Assembly: GCF_009901585.1 (NCBI RefSeq)
Contig: NZ_WXYO01000002.1
Location: forward strand, 774,849-838,848
Reading direction: 5' to 3'
Length of the DNA: 64,000 nucleotides
Origin: Poritiphilus flavus
Lineage (GTDB): Bacteria > Bacteroidota > Bacteroidia > Flavobacteriales > Flavobacteriaceae
The position numbers and the translations under genes are program-made. Shown one piece after another: positions 25,431 to 33,370 of this stretch (its first letter is position 1; each line of letters begins with the position of its first letter). The notes below the pieces were generated by a model, which searched no databases, had not been told where the DNA came from, and saw only the letters and a program-made list of their open reading frames with translations.

Positions 25431-26396
25431 GTGCTAAAAGTCTGTTCTTTCCTTCCGGCAGTTACCCAAACGATCTACGATATGGGCCTTCAGGAGCACT
25501 TGGTGGGGATTACGTTTGAGTGCCCGGAACAAGCGTTAAAAGAAAAGCCCACGGTAGTTCAATGCGTTTTGGAAGGTTTGGATCTGAGCAGCCGTCAGAT
25601 AAATTCATTTTTTTCCGCCAGCAAACGGGACGGAGAATCGCTATACTATGTTAATGAGGATCTATTGGAGGAACTGAAACCTGATGTAATTTTCACCCAG
25701 GATGTTTGCGAGGTTTGCCAGATAGATACTGAATGCACTATGGCTGCAGTAGCTAAGCTGCCTAAACAACCGGAGATTATTTCCATAACTCCCCAGTCCC
25801 TGGAGGATGTGTTCAAATCAGCGGAAGTTATTGCTACCGCCATGGGCGTGCCTGAAAAAGGCCATAAGTATACCCGTTTGCTACGCAATCGTATTTCAGA
25901 AACAGAGCATCGGTTCCAAAAAAGCGGCTCTAAGCGCCAAAAGGTGTTTTTTATGGAATGGATGGATCCCATCTTTAATTCAGGGCATTGGATCCCGGAT
26001 CAGGTACGTATTGCAGGAGGAAAAGACAAATTGTCTAATCCCTGTGGCGATAGCACCGGAATGCACTGGGAGGAATTAGTTAAATACGATCCGGATATAC
26101 TGGTAATTGCGCCCTGCGGATTTAGTATTGAGCGAACCTTAAGTGAAATTTCCTTATTGACCTCCAAAACCGGATGGGAAACTATGAGTGCTGTCCGGAA
26201 TAATAAGGTATATATCGCGGATTTTGAGCTATTCACTCAGTCATCCCTCAGCACTTTGGCTGATGGCATTGCTTTACTAAACTACCTTTTTCATTCGGAG
26301 CATAGTGTACTTCCTTCGAAATTAAAAAATTCCTATATCCGTTGGAGCGCTGATCATAAGGCTACAAGACCTTTTAAGGATGCTAATTTAAACTGA
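25431..26396 (+). CDS. Cobalamin-binding protein, BtuF-like, without signal peptide
   Basis: A 321-residue protein of the periplasmic-binding family: VCSFLPAVTQTIYDMGLQEHLVGITFECPE, DVIFTQDVCEVCQIDTECTMA, KVFFMEWMDPIFNSGHWIPD and WEELVKYDPDILVIAPCGF. The last two segments are typical of the B12-binding branch. It starts with GTG and goes directly into the first strand, so no signal peptide is visible and it may act in the cytosol or be exported another way. It is the second gene behind the riboswitch, separate from the complete ABC operon, which has its own binding lipoprotein. Confidence 0.85.
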   Translation: MLKVCSFLPAVTQTIYDMGLQEHLVGITFECPEQALKEKPTVVQCVLEGLDLSSRQINSFFSASKRDGESLYYVNEDLLEELKPDVIFTQDVCEVCQIDTECTMAAVAKLPKQPEIISITPQSLEDVFKSAEVIATAMGVPEKGHKYTRLLRNRISETEHRFQKSGSKRQKVFFMEWMDPIFNSGHWIPDQVRIAGGKDKLSNPCGDSTGMHWEELVKYDPDILVIAPCGFSIERTLSEISLLTSKTGWETMSAVRNNKVYIADFELFTQSSLSTLADGIALLNYLFHSEHSVLPSKLKNSYIRWSADHKATRPFKDANLN

Positions 26397-26577
26397 GGCT
26401 GTTTAAAGGGATCGCATTTGTATCGTGGTCACATCGAGCTCCCGCCTGAATGACTTAGCCGGGCAGGCAGTCGAGATGTATTTGATAATCGAAACTTTAA
26501 CTAGTTCTCGACTGCCCGTCCGAATGTCTTAGGTGGGCGGACACTCGAACAGACAAAAATCTCTTTTCAGACAACCT
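26396..26577. mobile_element. MITE-like palindromic element
   Basis: Between two convergent genes. The ends AGGCTGTTTAAAGGGA (26396-26411) and, on the other strand, AGGTTGTCTGAAAAGA form imperfect terminal inverted repeats (11 of 16 bases). Inside are two palindromes: 26432-26478 and 26507-26548. The second shares an 18-base arm with the palindrome in island 1. No gene is present. It could be a small non-autonomous element or a bidirectional terminator; no target duplication can be shown. Confidence 0.45.
26507..26548. repeat. GC-rich palindrome, copy 2
   Basis: CTCGACTGCCCGTCCGAA pairs with GGTGGGCGGACACTCGA across a short loop, allowing G:U pairs. The left arm is identical to that at 3079-3096. 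Confidence 0.7.
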
Positions 26578-26588
26578 TTTTAAAGGTT

Positions 26589-28085
26589 TTATTCCTCGTA
26601 TAGCTCATAGGGGAGGTGCAGTGGTTTATCGAGCACCATATTGTCTTTTAGCGGCTGGAACATCCTGGAACTTGTAAAATAAGGCGCAGGAGTTTTTACC
26701 GTAAAATCTCTTTTACTTGCCGGACTGGTAATGGCTTCTATTGCCCTGGCCAGCAAGGGTTCATTTACATCTCCCAGTATACCCAGGTTTTCCAGGTCTT
26801 CATCCAACTCAATATCTGGTGGAAAACCACTGGTATAATCGAAGAATCCGGCAGCGTTCTCATTGCGTCCAACTAACGGCTGGATCGCCCATTGATTATC
26901 AGGATTTATTTGATTTTCCCTTGAAGGTGTATAGATAAAAGGTGCTCCATCCCTGCTTGGATCGTCCACCATGGTAAGTGAAAACTCATTTTTTCCGGTT
27001 GTGGTCCTTCCGATTAGGATTACCTCAATATACGGATCCAGGCCATTGATCACCAGCTCACTGGCAGAAGCTGTGCTCCTGGAAGTCAGGATATATACCC
27101 GGCTTAAATTTAAGGTGTTTATTGGAGAACCATCCCCGGTTTCTGAGGCAAAATAGTCCTCCACATCCTCAGCGCTAAAGGCAGCCATAATTTTCGGATT
27201 CCAACGCTGGCGGATGTACAGGTCGTTGGTGTTTGTTCCGTAGATCATACTGGAAAGCAAACGGGAAGAGTTTACAGAGCCTCCGGAATTATAGCGCAAA
27301 TCCAGGACCAACTCCGTAACTCCTGCGGCTTTAAGCTGCCCGAAAGCGTCGTTCAGTTGTTCATCAAATTCATTGGTAAAGCCGTTATACATCAGATAAC
27401 CAATGTTAGACCCACCAACATTAAAGGAATCTACTATAAAGACCGGATTCTCAACGAGGCCTTCTTCTTTGGTCAAAGTAACTTCTTTGCCGTTAGGAGT
27501 GATCACATCATTCGCAATATCTGCCATATTCAGCGTATAGGTGTTGTTTTCACCAAACAGCAGATCCTGGTAATTGTTTTCGGTAAGCGTTTGACCGTCT
27601 ACCCCAGTGAACAGTTCACCCCTGGAAATATCCTTGGTTGAAGCATCCGAGTTAGGAATAATGTATTTAACAAAGCCAAAGACCTCATTGGAATCCCCAA
27701 AGAAGAACAGCTGGAATTCCACTCCATTACTTCTGGAGATACCGGCAAGATTGTTGGTCAATTCCCGATAATCATCATTAAAAAAGCTAAACCGGTCTTC
27801 GGAAAAGCGTAATTTGTTGTTAAAGAAGTTCTCAGGACTGGATTCAGACTCCAGGAATTCGGTATATTCTGCATTCGTACTAAAGCGATCATCAGCAAGG
27901 TCATCAACTTCGGCCTGCCAGAAATACCAGATATTCATGGATTTCCACATAAAATCCTGGACCACCACATTGGCGGAAGGATCTGGATCGGGGCCACTAG
28001 GACCTCCTACGCCGGCATCGTCATCATTATTACAACTGGCCAATAAAAATGCCATACCAAGAAGTGGGGCAAGGTATTTTCTCAT
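26589..28085 (-). CDS. S41 family peptidase, lipoprotein
   Basis: A secreted C-terminal-processing-type serine protease of about 498 residues. MRKYLAPLLGMAFLLASCNN is a lipoprotein signal with Cys18, followed by an Asp/Gly/Pro-rich linker. Then come an N-terminal S41 domain (VQDFMWKSMNIWYFWQAEV), a PDZ-like part, and the catalytic domain with ELVLDLRYNSGGSVNSSRLL and the likely nucleophile in ILTSRSTASASELVI; TTGKNEF holds a likely catalytic Lys. Starts at 28094 and 28118 are also in frame; the one at 28085 gives the cleanest signal. It probably cuts denatured proteins or peptides at the outer membrane. It is divergent from the sigma factor gene. Confidence 0.88.
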   Translation of the reverse strand: MRKYLAPLLGMAFLLASCNNDDDAGVGGPSGPDPDPSANVVVQDFMWKSMNIWYFWQAEVDDLADDRFSTNAEYTEFLESESSPENFFNNKLRFSEDRFSFFNDDYRELTNNLAGISRSNGVEFQLFFFGDSNEVFGFVKYIIPNSDASTKDISRGELFTGVDGQTLTENNYQDLLFGENNTYTLNMADIANDVITPNGKEVTLTKEEGLVENPVFIVDSFNVGGSNIGYLMYNGFTNEFDEQLNDAFGQLKAAGVTELVLDLRYNSGGSVNSSRLLSSMIYGTNTNDLYIRQRWNPKIMAAFSAEDVEDYFASETGDGSPINTLNLSRVYILTSRSTASASELVINGLDPYIEVILIGRTTTGKNEFSLTMVDDPSRDGAPFIYTPSRENQINPDNQWAIQPLVGRNENAAGFFDYTSGFPPDIELDEDLENLGILGDVNEPLLARAIEAITSPASKRDFTVKTPAPYFTSSRMFQPLKDNMVLDKPLHLPYELYEE

Positions 28086-28296
28086 CTCTTTCATGATTAT
28101 TTCTTTATTTTCCACCAATTATCATTCCAAAAAACGGGAAAACGGTAATTGAAGAAGAAATTTTCTTTTTTATAGCTTAATTTTCAAACTAGTAATTAGT
28201 TAGAATGAGCCTAAATTACTTACATCTTAAGGAAAAAAAAATTTTTTGTTACAAAATTCGATGTTCTTCGTCTTCCTTGTGTAACACCCTAAATAA

Positions 28297-28836
28297 ATGG
28301 TTTACACGACAACTCAACAACCAACAATGACACAGTCGGAATTTTTAAATGTGGTCATGCCTTTTAAGGATAAGCTGTACCGGCTAGCCAAAAGGCTGCT
28401 GGTATCTTCCGAAGAGGCCGAGGATGCGACCCAGGAGATCTTAATGAAGCTGTGGGCCAAGAACAAGATGATGGAGAGCTATAAGAATGTGGAGGCCTTT
28501 GCTATGACAATGACAAAGAATTTCTGTCTGGACAGACTGAAATCCAAACAGTCCAGTAACCTGAAACTGGTTCATAGCAACTACAGCGACGACAGCAGTT
28601 CGCTTCAAACGCAGGTAGAGGCCAAGGACAGTGTAAGTTGGGTAGAAAAGATCATGGAAGAATTGCCTGAGCAACAAAAAATGGTATTACAGCTCAGGGA
28701 CATTGAAGAATACGATTTTGACGAAATAGCAGAATTACTGGAAATGAAACCCACCGCAGTTAGAGTGGCCCTTTCCAGAGCCCGGAAAACCGTAAGAGAA
28801 AAACTATTACAAAAACACCGTTATGGGATCAGATAA
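28297..28836 (+). CDS. ECF-type RNA polymerase sigma factor
   Basis: A 179-residue extracytoplasmic-function sigma factor. Region 2 (KDKLYRLAKRLLVSSEEAEDATQEILMKLWAK) recognises the -10 region and binds core polymerase; region 4 (LPEQQKMVLQLRDIEEYDFDEIAELL, then TAVRVALSRARKTVREKL) is the helix-turn-helix for the -35 element. A start at ATG 28327 (MTQSEFLN) is equally possible. The next gene overlaps by 14 bases and encodes a single-pass membrane protein, as is usual for sigma/anti-sigma pairs. Confidence 0.93.
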   Translation: MVYTTTQQPTMTQSEFLNVVMPFKDKLYRLAKRLLVSSEEAEDATQEILMKLWAKNKMMESYKNVEAFAMTMTKNFCLDRLKSKQSSNLKLVHSNYSDDSSSLQTQVEAKDSVSWVEKIMEELPEQQKMVLQLRDIEEYDFDEIAELLEMKPTAVRVALSRARKTVREKLLQKHRYGIR

Positions 28837-29257
28837 GATTGAAAAAATATTGGAGAAGTATTTTGAAGCTACTGCAACAGAAGCCGAAGAGCGTACCCTT
28901 AAAAACTATTTTTTAGAAGGTGATATAGCCCCGCATTTGGAACAGTACGCACCCATGTTCACCTACTTTTCCGAAGCCAAAGAAGAACGGTTTACCAGAC
29001 AGGTTCCATTAAATACCAGAAGTAGATACTACAAATGGATTTCCGTCGCAGCGGTGGCTTTAGTAGCCTTTGGCATTTATTTTGGTACGGAGTACCAGCA
29101 AAAGAGAGCGTTAGAACGGCAGGAAGCTGAAATAGCCTACCAGGAAACCAAGAAAGCCCTGGACCTGCTGGCGACTAACTTTGGAAAAGGCACTCAAAAA
29201 ATGGCCTATCTCAACGAATTTGAAACAACAAAACAAAAAATTTACAACAAAAATTAA
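28823..29257 (+). CDS. Single-pass membrane protein, probable anti-sigma factor
   Basis: A 144-residue protein with a cytosol-like N-terminal domain of about 70 residues (IEKILEKYFEATATEAEERTLKNYFLEGDI), one membrane helix (WISVAAVALVAFGIYFGTEY, about 73-92) and a charged periplasmic part. The N-terminal part resembles the short zinc-less helical regions of Bacteroidota anti-sigma factors. The 14-base overlap with the sigma gene implies coupled translation. The role is inferred from layout and topology; there is no direct sequence proof. Confidence 0.65.
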   Translation: MGSDKIEKILEKYFEATATEAEERTLKNYFLEGDIAPHLEQYAPMFTYFSEAKEERFTRQVPLNTRSRYYKWISVAAVALVAFGIYFGTEYQQKRALERQEAEIAYQETKKALDLLATNFGKGTQKMAYLNEFETTKQKIYNKN

Positions 29258-29268
29258 ATCTTAAACCG

Positions 29269-29811
29269 ATGAAAACTAAGATCATAATACTATTATTGGC
29301 CGTCATACCGTTGGCGGGCTTCTCCCAGTCTTTATTCGATAAGTATGAGGATCTGGACGATGTGACCACTGTTGTGGTTAATGAAAATATGTTCAAACTA
29401 CTGAGCAAAATAGAAGTGGAAGTGGATGATCCTGAGGCAAAAGACTTTATGGATATCGCTCAGAGCCTTAAGAGCCTCAAAGTCTTTACCACAGAGGACA
29501 AGGCCATTGGAACTGAAATGAAAGCTTCCGTAGATAAGTATCTGAAAACAGCTTCCCTGGAAGAACTGATGCGTATCAAGGATAAGGATGCGAATGTAAA
29601 GTTCTATATCAAGACCGGGAAAGACGAAGACCACGTTAGCGAGTTGCTGATGTTCGTTACTGGCATTAAGGAGATTGAGGCTAACGGAAGAAAGTTTGAA
29701 ACCGTACTGCTTTCACTTACAGGGGATATCGATCTGAATAAGATCAACTCCCTGACCAGGAAAATGAATCTGCCGGAGGAACTTAACGAAGCTGGAAAGA
29801 AGAAAAATTAA
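29269..29811 (+). CDS. DUF4252 domain-containing secreted protein, copy 1
   Basis: A 180-residue protein with signal peptide (KIIILLLAVIPLAGFSQ) and DUF4252, a Bacteroidota family of unknown function. Family marks: SLFDKYEDLDDVTTVVVNENMFKLL, EELMRIKDKDANVKFYIK, LMFVTGIKEIEANGRKFETVLLSLTGDIDL. It is closely related to the next gene and probably arose with it by tandem duplication. It lies 11 bases after the probable anti-sigma gene, so all five genes may be one operon under the sigma factor. Confidence 0.88.
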   Translation: MKTKIIILLLAVIPLAGFSQSLFDKYEDLDDVTTVVVNENMFKLLSKIEVEVDDPEAKDFMDIAQSLKSLKVFTTEDKAIGTEMKASVDKYLKTASLEELMRIKDKDANVKFYIKTGKDEDHVSELLMFVTGIKEIEANGRKFETVLLSLTGDIDLNKINSLTRKMNLPEELNEAGKKKN

Positions 29812-29844
29812 TCGGAATTACATCATCAATAAATAACTAACATC

Positions 29845-30396
29845 ATGAAAAAAGTAATTATAGCAGTGGTTTTGGTACTGGCACCTCTAGCGGGATTCTC
29901 CCAGTCCATTTTTGACAAATATGAAGACATGGATAATGTGGCTTCTGTGATCATCAACAAGGGAATGATAGACCTTATGGCAACAGTTGGTGAAAATGCA
30001 GACGACCCTGAAGCGGAAGAGTTTGTAGGCCTTGCCAAACAGCTCAAAGGAGTAAAAGTATTCCTTACAGAAGACGAGGAGGTAACGGCCAGTATGAAAA
30101 CAACCGTGAATAGCTACCTGAAATCCTCCTCAATGGAAGAATTAATGCGGGTTAAGGACGAAGACACCAATGTTAAATTCTTTGTCAATTACGGAAAGAA
30201 TGAAAATTATGTAGAGGAATTACTCATGTTTGTAACAGGAGTGGGGGATGTTGAAGTCGGACCCAATGGACGAAATATAGAAACTGTTCTCGTATCTTTG
30301 ACAGGAGACATTGACCTTAGAAAGATTGGCACCCTTACACGCGGAATGAACCTGCCACATCATATGCATAAAGCGGAGAAAAAGAAGAAGAATTGA
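29845..30396 (+). CDS. DUF4252 domain-containing secreted protein, copy 2
   Basis: A 183-residue paralogue of the preceding protein with matching signal region (LVLAPLAGFSQSIFDKYEDM), EELMRVKDEDTNVKFFVNYG and ETVLVSLTGDIDLRKIG. Like copy 1 it ends in a run of lysines (KAEKKKKN). Likely periplasmic after signal cleavage. Function unknown. Confidence 0.88.
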   Translation: MKKVIIAVVLVLAPLAGFSQSIFDKYEDMDNVASVIINKGMIDLMATVGENADDPEAEEFVGLAKQLKGVKVFLTEDEEVTASMKTTVNSYLKSSSMEELMRVKDEDTNVKFFVNYGKNENYVEELLMFVTGVGDVEVGPNGRNIETVLVSLTGDIDLRKIGTLTRGMNLPHHMHKAEKKKKN

Positions 30397-30445
30397 ATGA
30401 TGTCCGGATCGAGACAAATCAAAACACAGTTTTAAAAACCAACAG

Positions 30446-30985
30446 ATGAAAAGGATAATAGCACTAATAGCCATAGTAGGAGTAGCTTTCTTATCTGCCT
30501 GCTCTTCAACCCAGAGTCTTCAGGAGTACTATGTGGACAGTACGGAAAACCCGAATTTCATTTCTGTCGATGTACCCACCAGCGTCCTAAAACTTGAGGA
30601 TGCTGATCTTACCGAGAAGCAAAGACAGGCTTTGAAGTCGCTCAAAAAACTGAATCTGCTCGCATTTAAGAAAACAACTGAAAATGCGGAGGAGTTCAAA
30701 ATAGAAAAAGCGAAAGTAAATGCCATATTGAAAAATGATGAGTTCATAGAGCTAATGAAATTAAACTCTCAATACGGCAAGGGAGTGATCAAGTACTTGG
30801 GAGATGAGGATGCCATAGATGAGGTAATTATTTTTGGAAGCAGCGATGACAAGGGCTTTGCCCTGATCCGGGTACTCGGGGACGATATGAACCCAGCTAA
30901 CCTGGTGCAGTTAATGCAGGCCATACAGAAGTCGGATTACGATGGGGAAGGCCTCGGGGAAATAGGCAAATTCTTAAGAGGATAG
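30446..30985 (+). CDS. DUF4252 family lipoprotein, copy 3
   Basis: A 179-residue, more diverged member. MKRIIALIAIVGVAFLSACSS is a lipoprotein signal with Cys19. The mature part keeps the family pattern (ENPNFISVDVPTSVLKLED, IKYLGDEDAIDEVIIFGSSDD, GFALIRVLGDDMNPANLVQLM). Being membrane-anchored while copies 1 and 2 are soluble suggests the three form a complex or respond to the same envelope signal; this is inference. A good terminator follows it. Confidence 0.82.
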   Translation: MKRIIALIAIVGVAFLSACSSTQSLQEYYVDSTENPNFISVDVPTSVLKLEDADLTEKQRQALKSLKKLNLLAFKKTTENAEEFKIEKAKVNAILKNDEFIELMKLNSQYGKGVIKYLGDEDAIDEVIIFGSSDDKGFALIRVLGDDMNPANLVQLMQAIQKSDYDGEGLGEIGKFLRG

Positions 30986-31005
30986 CAAACTACGACACAT
31001 GATAG

Positions 31006-31043
31006 AAACCTGTTGGAAATTCAATTTCCGGCAGGTTTTTTTA
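31006..31043 (+). terminator. Rho-independent terminator after the DUF4252 cluster
   Basis: AAACCTG-TTGGAAATT pairs with AATTTCCGG-CAGGTT with a short loop and is followed by seven T's. It marks the end of the sigma-factor operon. Confidence 0.85.
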
Positions 31044-31124
31044 TTTCCGATATGTGGGTCCAAAAGCTTAGAATTTAGACGTGATATTACTATATTAGGG
31101 CGGAACATTAACACTAACTATATC

Positions 31125-31940
31125 ATGGAAAAAGCACAGGAATGGATCAACTACGGAATTGAGCTGGCCAAAGAATTCGGGCCGAGATTACTAACGGCGA
31201 TCCTTATTTACATTGTGGGTTCGTGGATCATAAAAAGGATCATCGGGGCCACGAGAAAAGTAATGTCTAAGAGCAGTTATGACGAATCGCTTCAGCGCTT
31301 CCTTCTCAATCTGATCTCGTGGGCATTAAAAGTCTTTTTAATTCTTCTGGTGATCTCCAGGCTTGGGGTGGATGTCACCACCTTTGCAGCCGTTATCGCC
31401 GCAGCCGGTTTGGCTGTAGGATTGGCTCTTCAGGGTTCTCTTGCCAATTTTGCCGGGGGCGTTCTCATTATGATCTTCAGGCCCTACAAGATCGGAGACC
31501 TTATTGAGGCCCAGGGGGTGATAGGAGTGGTCAAGGAGATTGAGATCTTTACCACAAAACTCACTACTCCCGAAAATAAATTGGCCATTGTCCCAAATGG
31601 AGCTATGGCCAACGGGAATATCATCAACTATACAGCAGAAGGTAAAATACGTGTAGACACCGTAATTGGAGTGGGTTATGGAGAAGACATTAAACAGACT
31701 AAAGAAGTGCTGTTAAATGTGCTTACCTCTAATCCACAGGTACTGGAAGATCCGGCTCCTTCTGTAAATGTGTCTGAATTGGCAGACAGTTCGGTTAACT
31801 TTGCCGTTAGACCTTTCTGTAAGCCGGAACACTATTGGGATGTGTATTTCGCTACTTATGAAGGCTGCAAGCTGGCGCTGGATGAAGCGGGAATAGAGAT
31901 CCCATATCCGCACCAGGTGGAAATTCACAAAGGTGAATAA
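31125..31940 (+). CDS. Small-conductance mechanosensitive channel (MscS family)
   Basis: A 271-residue MscS-type channel that releases solutes on osmotic downshock. Three membrane helices lie at about residues 18-40, 62-85 and 88-115. The pore helix TM3 carries the Ala/Gly pattern AAAGLAVGLALQGSLANFAGGVLI and is followed by the beta-domain (MIFRPYKIGDLIEAQGVIGVVKEI, LAIVPNGAMANGNIINYT). I use ATG 31125 because the longer frame from 30999 runs through the terminator of the previous operon. Length matches E. coli MscS (286). Confidence 0.93.
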   Translation: MEKAQEWINYGIELAKEFGPRLLTAILIYIVGSWIIKRIIGATRKVMSKSSYDESLQRFLLNLISWALKVFLILLVISRLGVDVTTFAAVIAAAGLAVGLALQGSLANFAGGVLIMIFRPYKIGDLIEAQGVIGVVKEIEIFTTKLTTPENKLAIVPNGAMANGNIINYTAEGKIRVDTVIGVGYGEDIKQTKEVLLNVLTSNPQVLEDPAPSVNVSELADSSVNFAVRPFCKPEHYWDVYFATYEGCKLALDEAGIEIPYPHQVEIHKGE

Positions 31941-31961
31941 TAAACCGAAACAGGAATAACT

Positions 31962-33305
31962 CTAAACCCCGGTATAATTGCTGGGGTTTATTGCTTTCAA
32001 CTCCTTTTTCAGGCTATCAGAAACGTCCAGGGAATCTATAAAGCCAGCGATAACTTTGCTGGTTATTTTTTCGTTCGTCCGGGTCAAACCCTTCAGGGCT
32101 TCGTAAGGGTTGGGGTATCCTTCGCGCCTAAGGATGGTCTGAATAGCTTCGGCCACTACCGCCCAGTTCTCTTCCAGGTCTGAAGCGAACTTTTCCTTAT
32201 TCAGTAAAAGCTTATTCAGGCCTTTTAAAGTGGCACTGAAAGCAATAACGGTATGTGCAAAGGGTACACCCACATTGCGCAGAACCGTACTGTCTGTAAG
32301 ATCCCTTTGAAGCCTGGAGACAGGTAATTTGGAGGACAGATGGTCAAATAGCGCGTTTGCCAGACCCAGGTTTCCTTCTGAGTTTTCAAAATCGATCGGG
32401 TTTACTTTATGCGGCATAGCAGAAGAACCGATCTCTCCTTTTTTGATCTTTTGCTTGAAATATTCCATGGAGATATAGGTCCAGATATCTCTGTCAAGAT
32501 CAATGATGATGGTGTTGATCCTTTTTAGGGCATCGAACAAGGCGGCCAGATGATCGTAGTGCTCTATTTGGGTTGTTGGGAAAGAGTGGTGCAATCCGAG
32601 TTTCTCCTGTACGAAACCGGTACCAAAAGACTTCCAGTCGATTTCGGGATAGGCCACTTTATGAGCATTAAAGTTACCGGTGGCTCCGCCAAATTTAGCG
32701 GCACTTGGGATATCGTTCAGTAAATTGAACTGCTCCTTTAACCGCACTACGAACACTTCAATTTCCTTACCCAGACGGGTAGGGGAGGCCGGCTGCCCAT
32801 GGGTACGTGCTAACATTGGGATATCCGCCCATTCTGTAGATAATTCCTCCAGCCTTTGCGCTAAGGAAAAATAGGCTGGGACATATACTTCATTAACAGC
32901 ATCCTTTATGGAAAGCGGGATCGCGGTGTTGTTGATATCCTGTGAGGTAAGCCCAAAATGAATAAATTCTTTGAATTCACTCAACCCCAGATCATCAAAT
33001 TTTTCTTTGATGAAATATTCAACGGCCTTTACATCGTGATTTGTGATCTTTTCTATAGACTTTATCGCCTCGGCATCTGTTTCCGTAAAGTCAAGATAGA
33101 TCTTCCTCAGAGGCTCAAAAACTGTTTTTTCTATGTCCTTCAACTGCGGAAGCGGTAGTTCACAAAGCGCGATGAAGTATTCAACTTCAACTTTTACACG
33201 GTATTTGATCAGGGAGGCCTCGGAAAAGAAAGAGGCCAGATCCTGTACTTTGTTTCGGTAGCGTCCGTCTACAGGAGAAATGGCATTGAGCTCTGATAAA
33301 GACAT
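31962..33305 (-). CDS. purB: Adenylosuccinate lyase
   Basis: A 447-residue enzyme of the fumarase/aspartase superfamily that splits SAICAR and adenylosuccinate in purine synthesis. Visible: LNAISPVDGRYRNKVQDL at the start, TSQDINNTAIPL, ARTHGQPASPTRLGKE and the superfamily signature GSSAMPHKVNPIDFENSEGN with the catalytic Ser loop. Start at ATG 33305 (MSLSELNAIS) matches the family. A -7 box TATCTTTG lies at 33333-33340. It is followed upstream by repeat island 3. Confidence 0.96.
   Translation of the reverse strand: MSLSELNAISPVDGRYRNKVQDLASFFSEASLIKYRVKVEVEYFIALCELPLPQLKDIEKTVFEPLRKIYLDFTETDAEAIKSIEKITNHDVKAVEYFIKEKFDDLGLSEFKEFIHFGLTSQDINNTAIPLSIKDAVNEVYVPAYFSLAQRLEELSTEWADIPMLARTHGQPASPTRLGKEIEVFVVRLKEQFNLLNDIPSAAKFGGATGNFNAHKVAYPEIDWKSFGTGFVQEKLGLHHSFPTTQIEHYDHLAALFDALKRINTIIIDLDRDIWTYISMEYFKQKIKKGEIGSSAMPHKVNPIDFENSEGNLGLANALFDHLSSKLPVSRLQRDLTDSTVLRNVGVPFAHTVIAFSATLKGLNKLLLNKEKFASDLEENWAVVAEAIQTILRREGYPNPYEALKGLTRTNEKITSKVIAGFIDSLDVSDSLKKELKAINPSNYTGV
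31973..31995 (+). terminator. Possible terminator of the MscS gene
   Basis: TAAACCCC (31973-31980) pairs with GGGGTTTA (31983-31990 after a shifted loop region GGTATAATTGCT) and lies within the last codons of purB. The T-run is weak, so this is only a candidate. Confidence 0.3.
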
Positions 33306-33332
33306 GTTGGTAAGCTTGATTTTAGAAAGATG

Positions 33333-33340
33333 CAAAGATA
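33333..33340 (-). promoter_or_regulatory. Promoter -7 box of purB
   Basis: Minus strand TATCTTTG (TAnnTTTG), 28 bases before the ATG. No TTG at standard distance. Confidence 0.5.
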
Positions 33341-33370
33341 CTTAATATGTCAGTGAGATGGAAACTGAGA

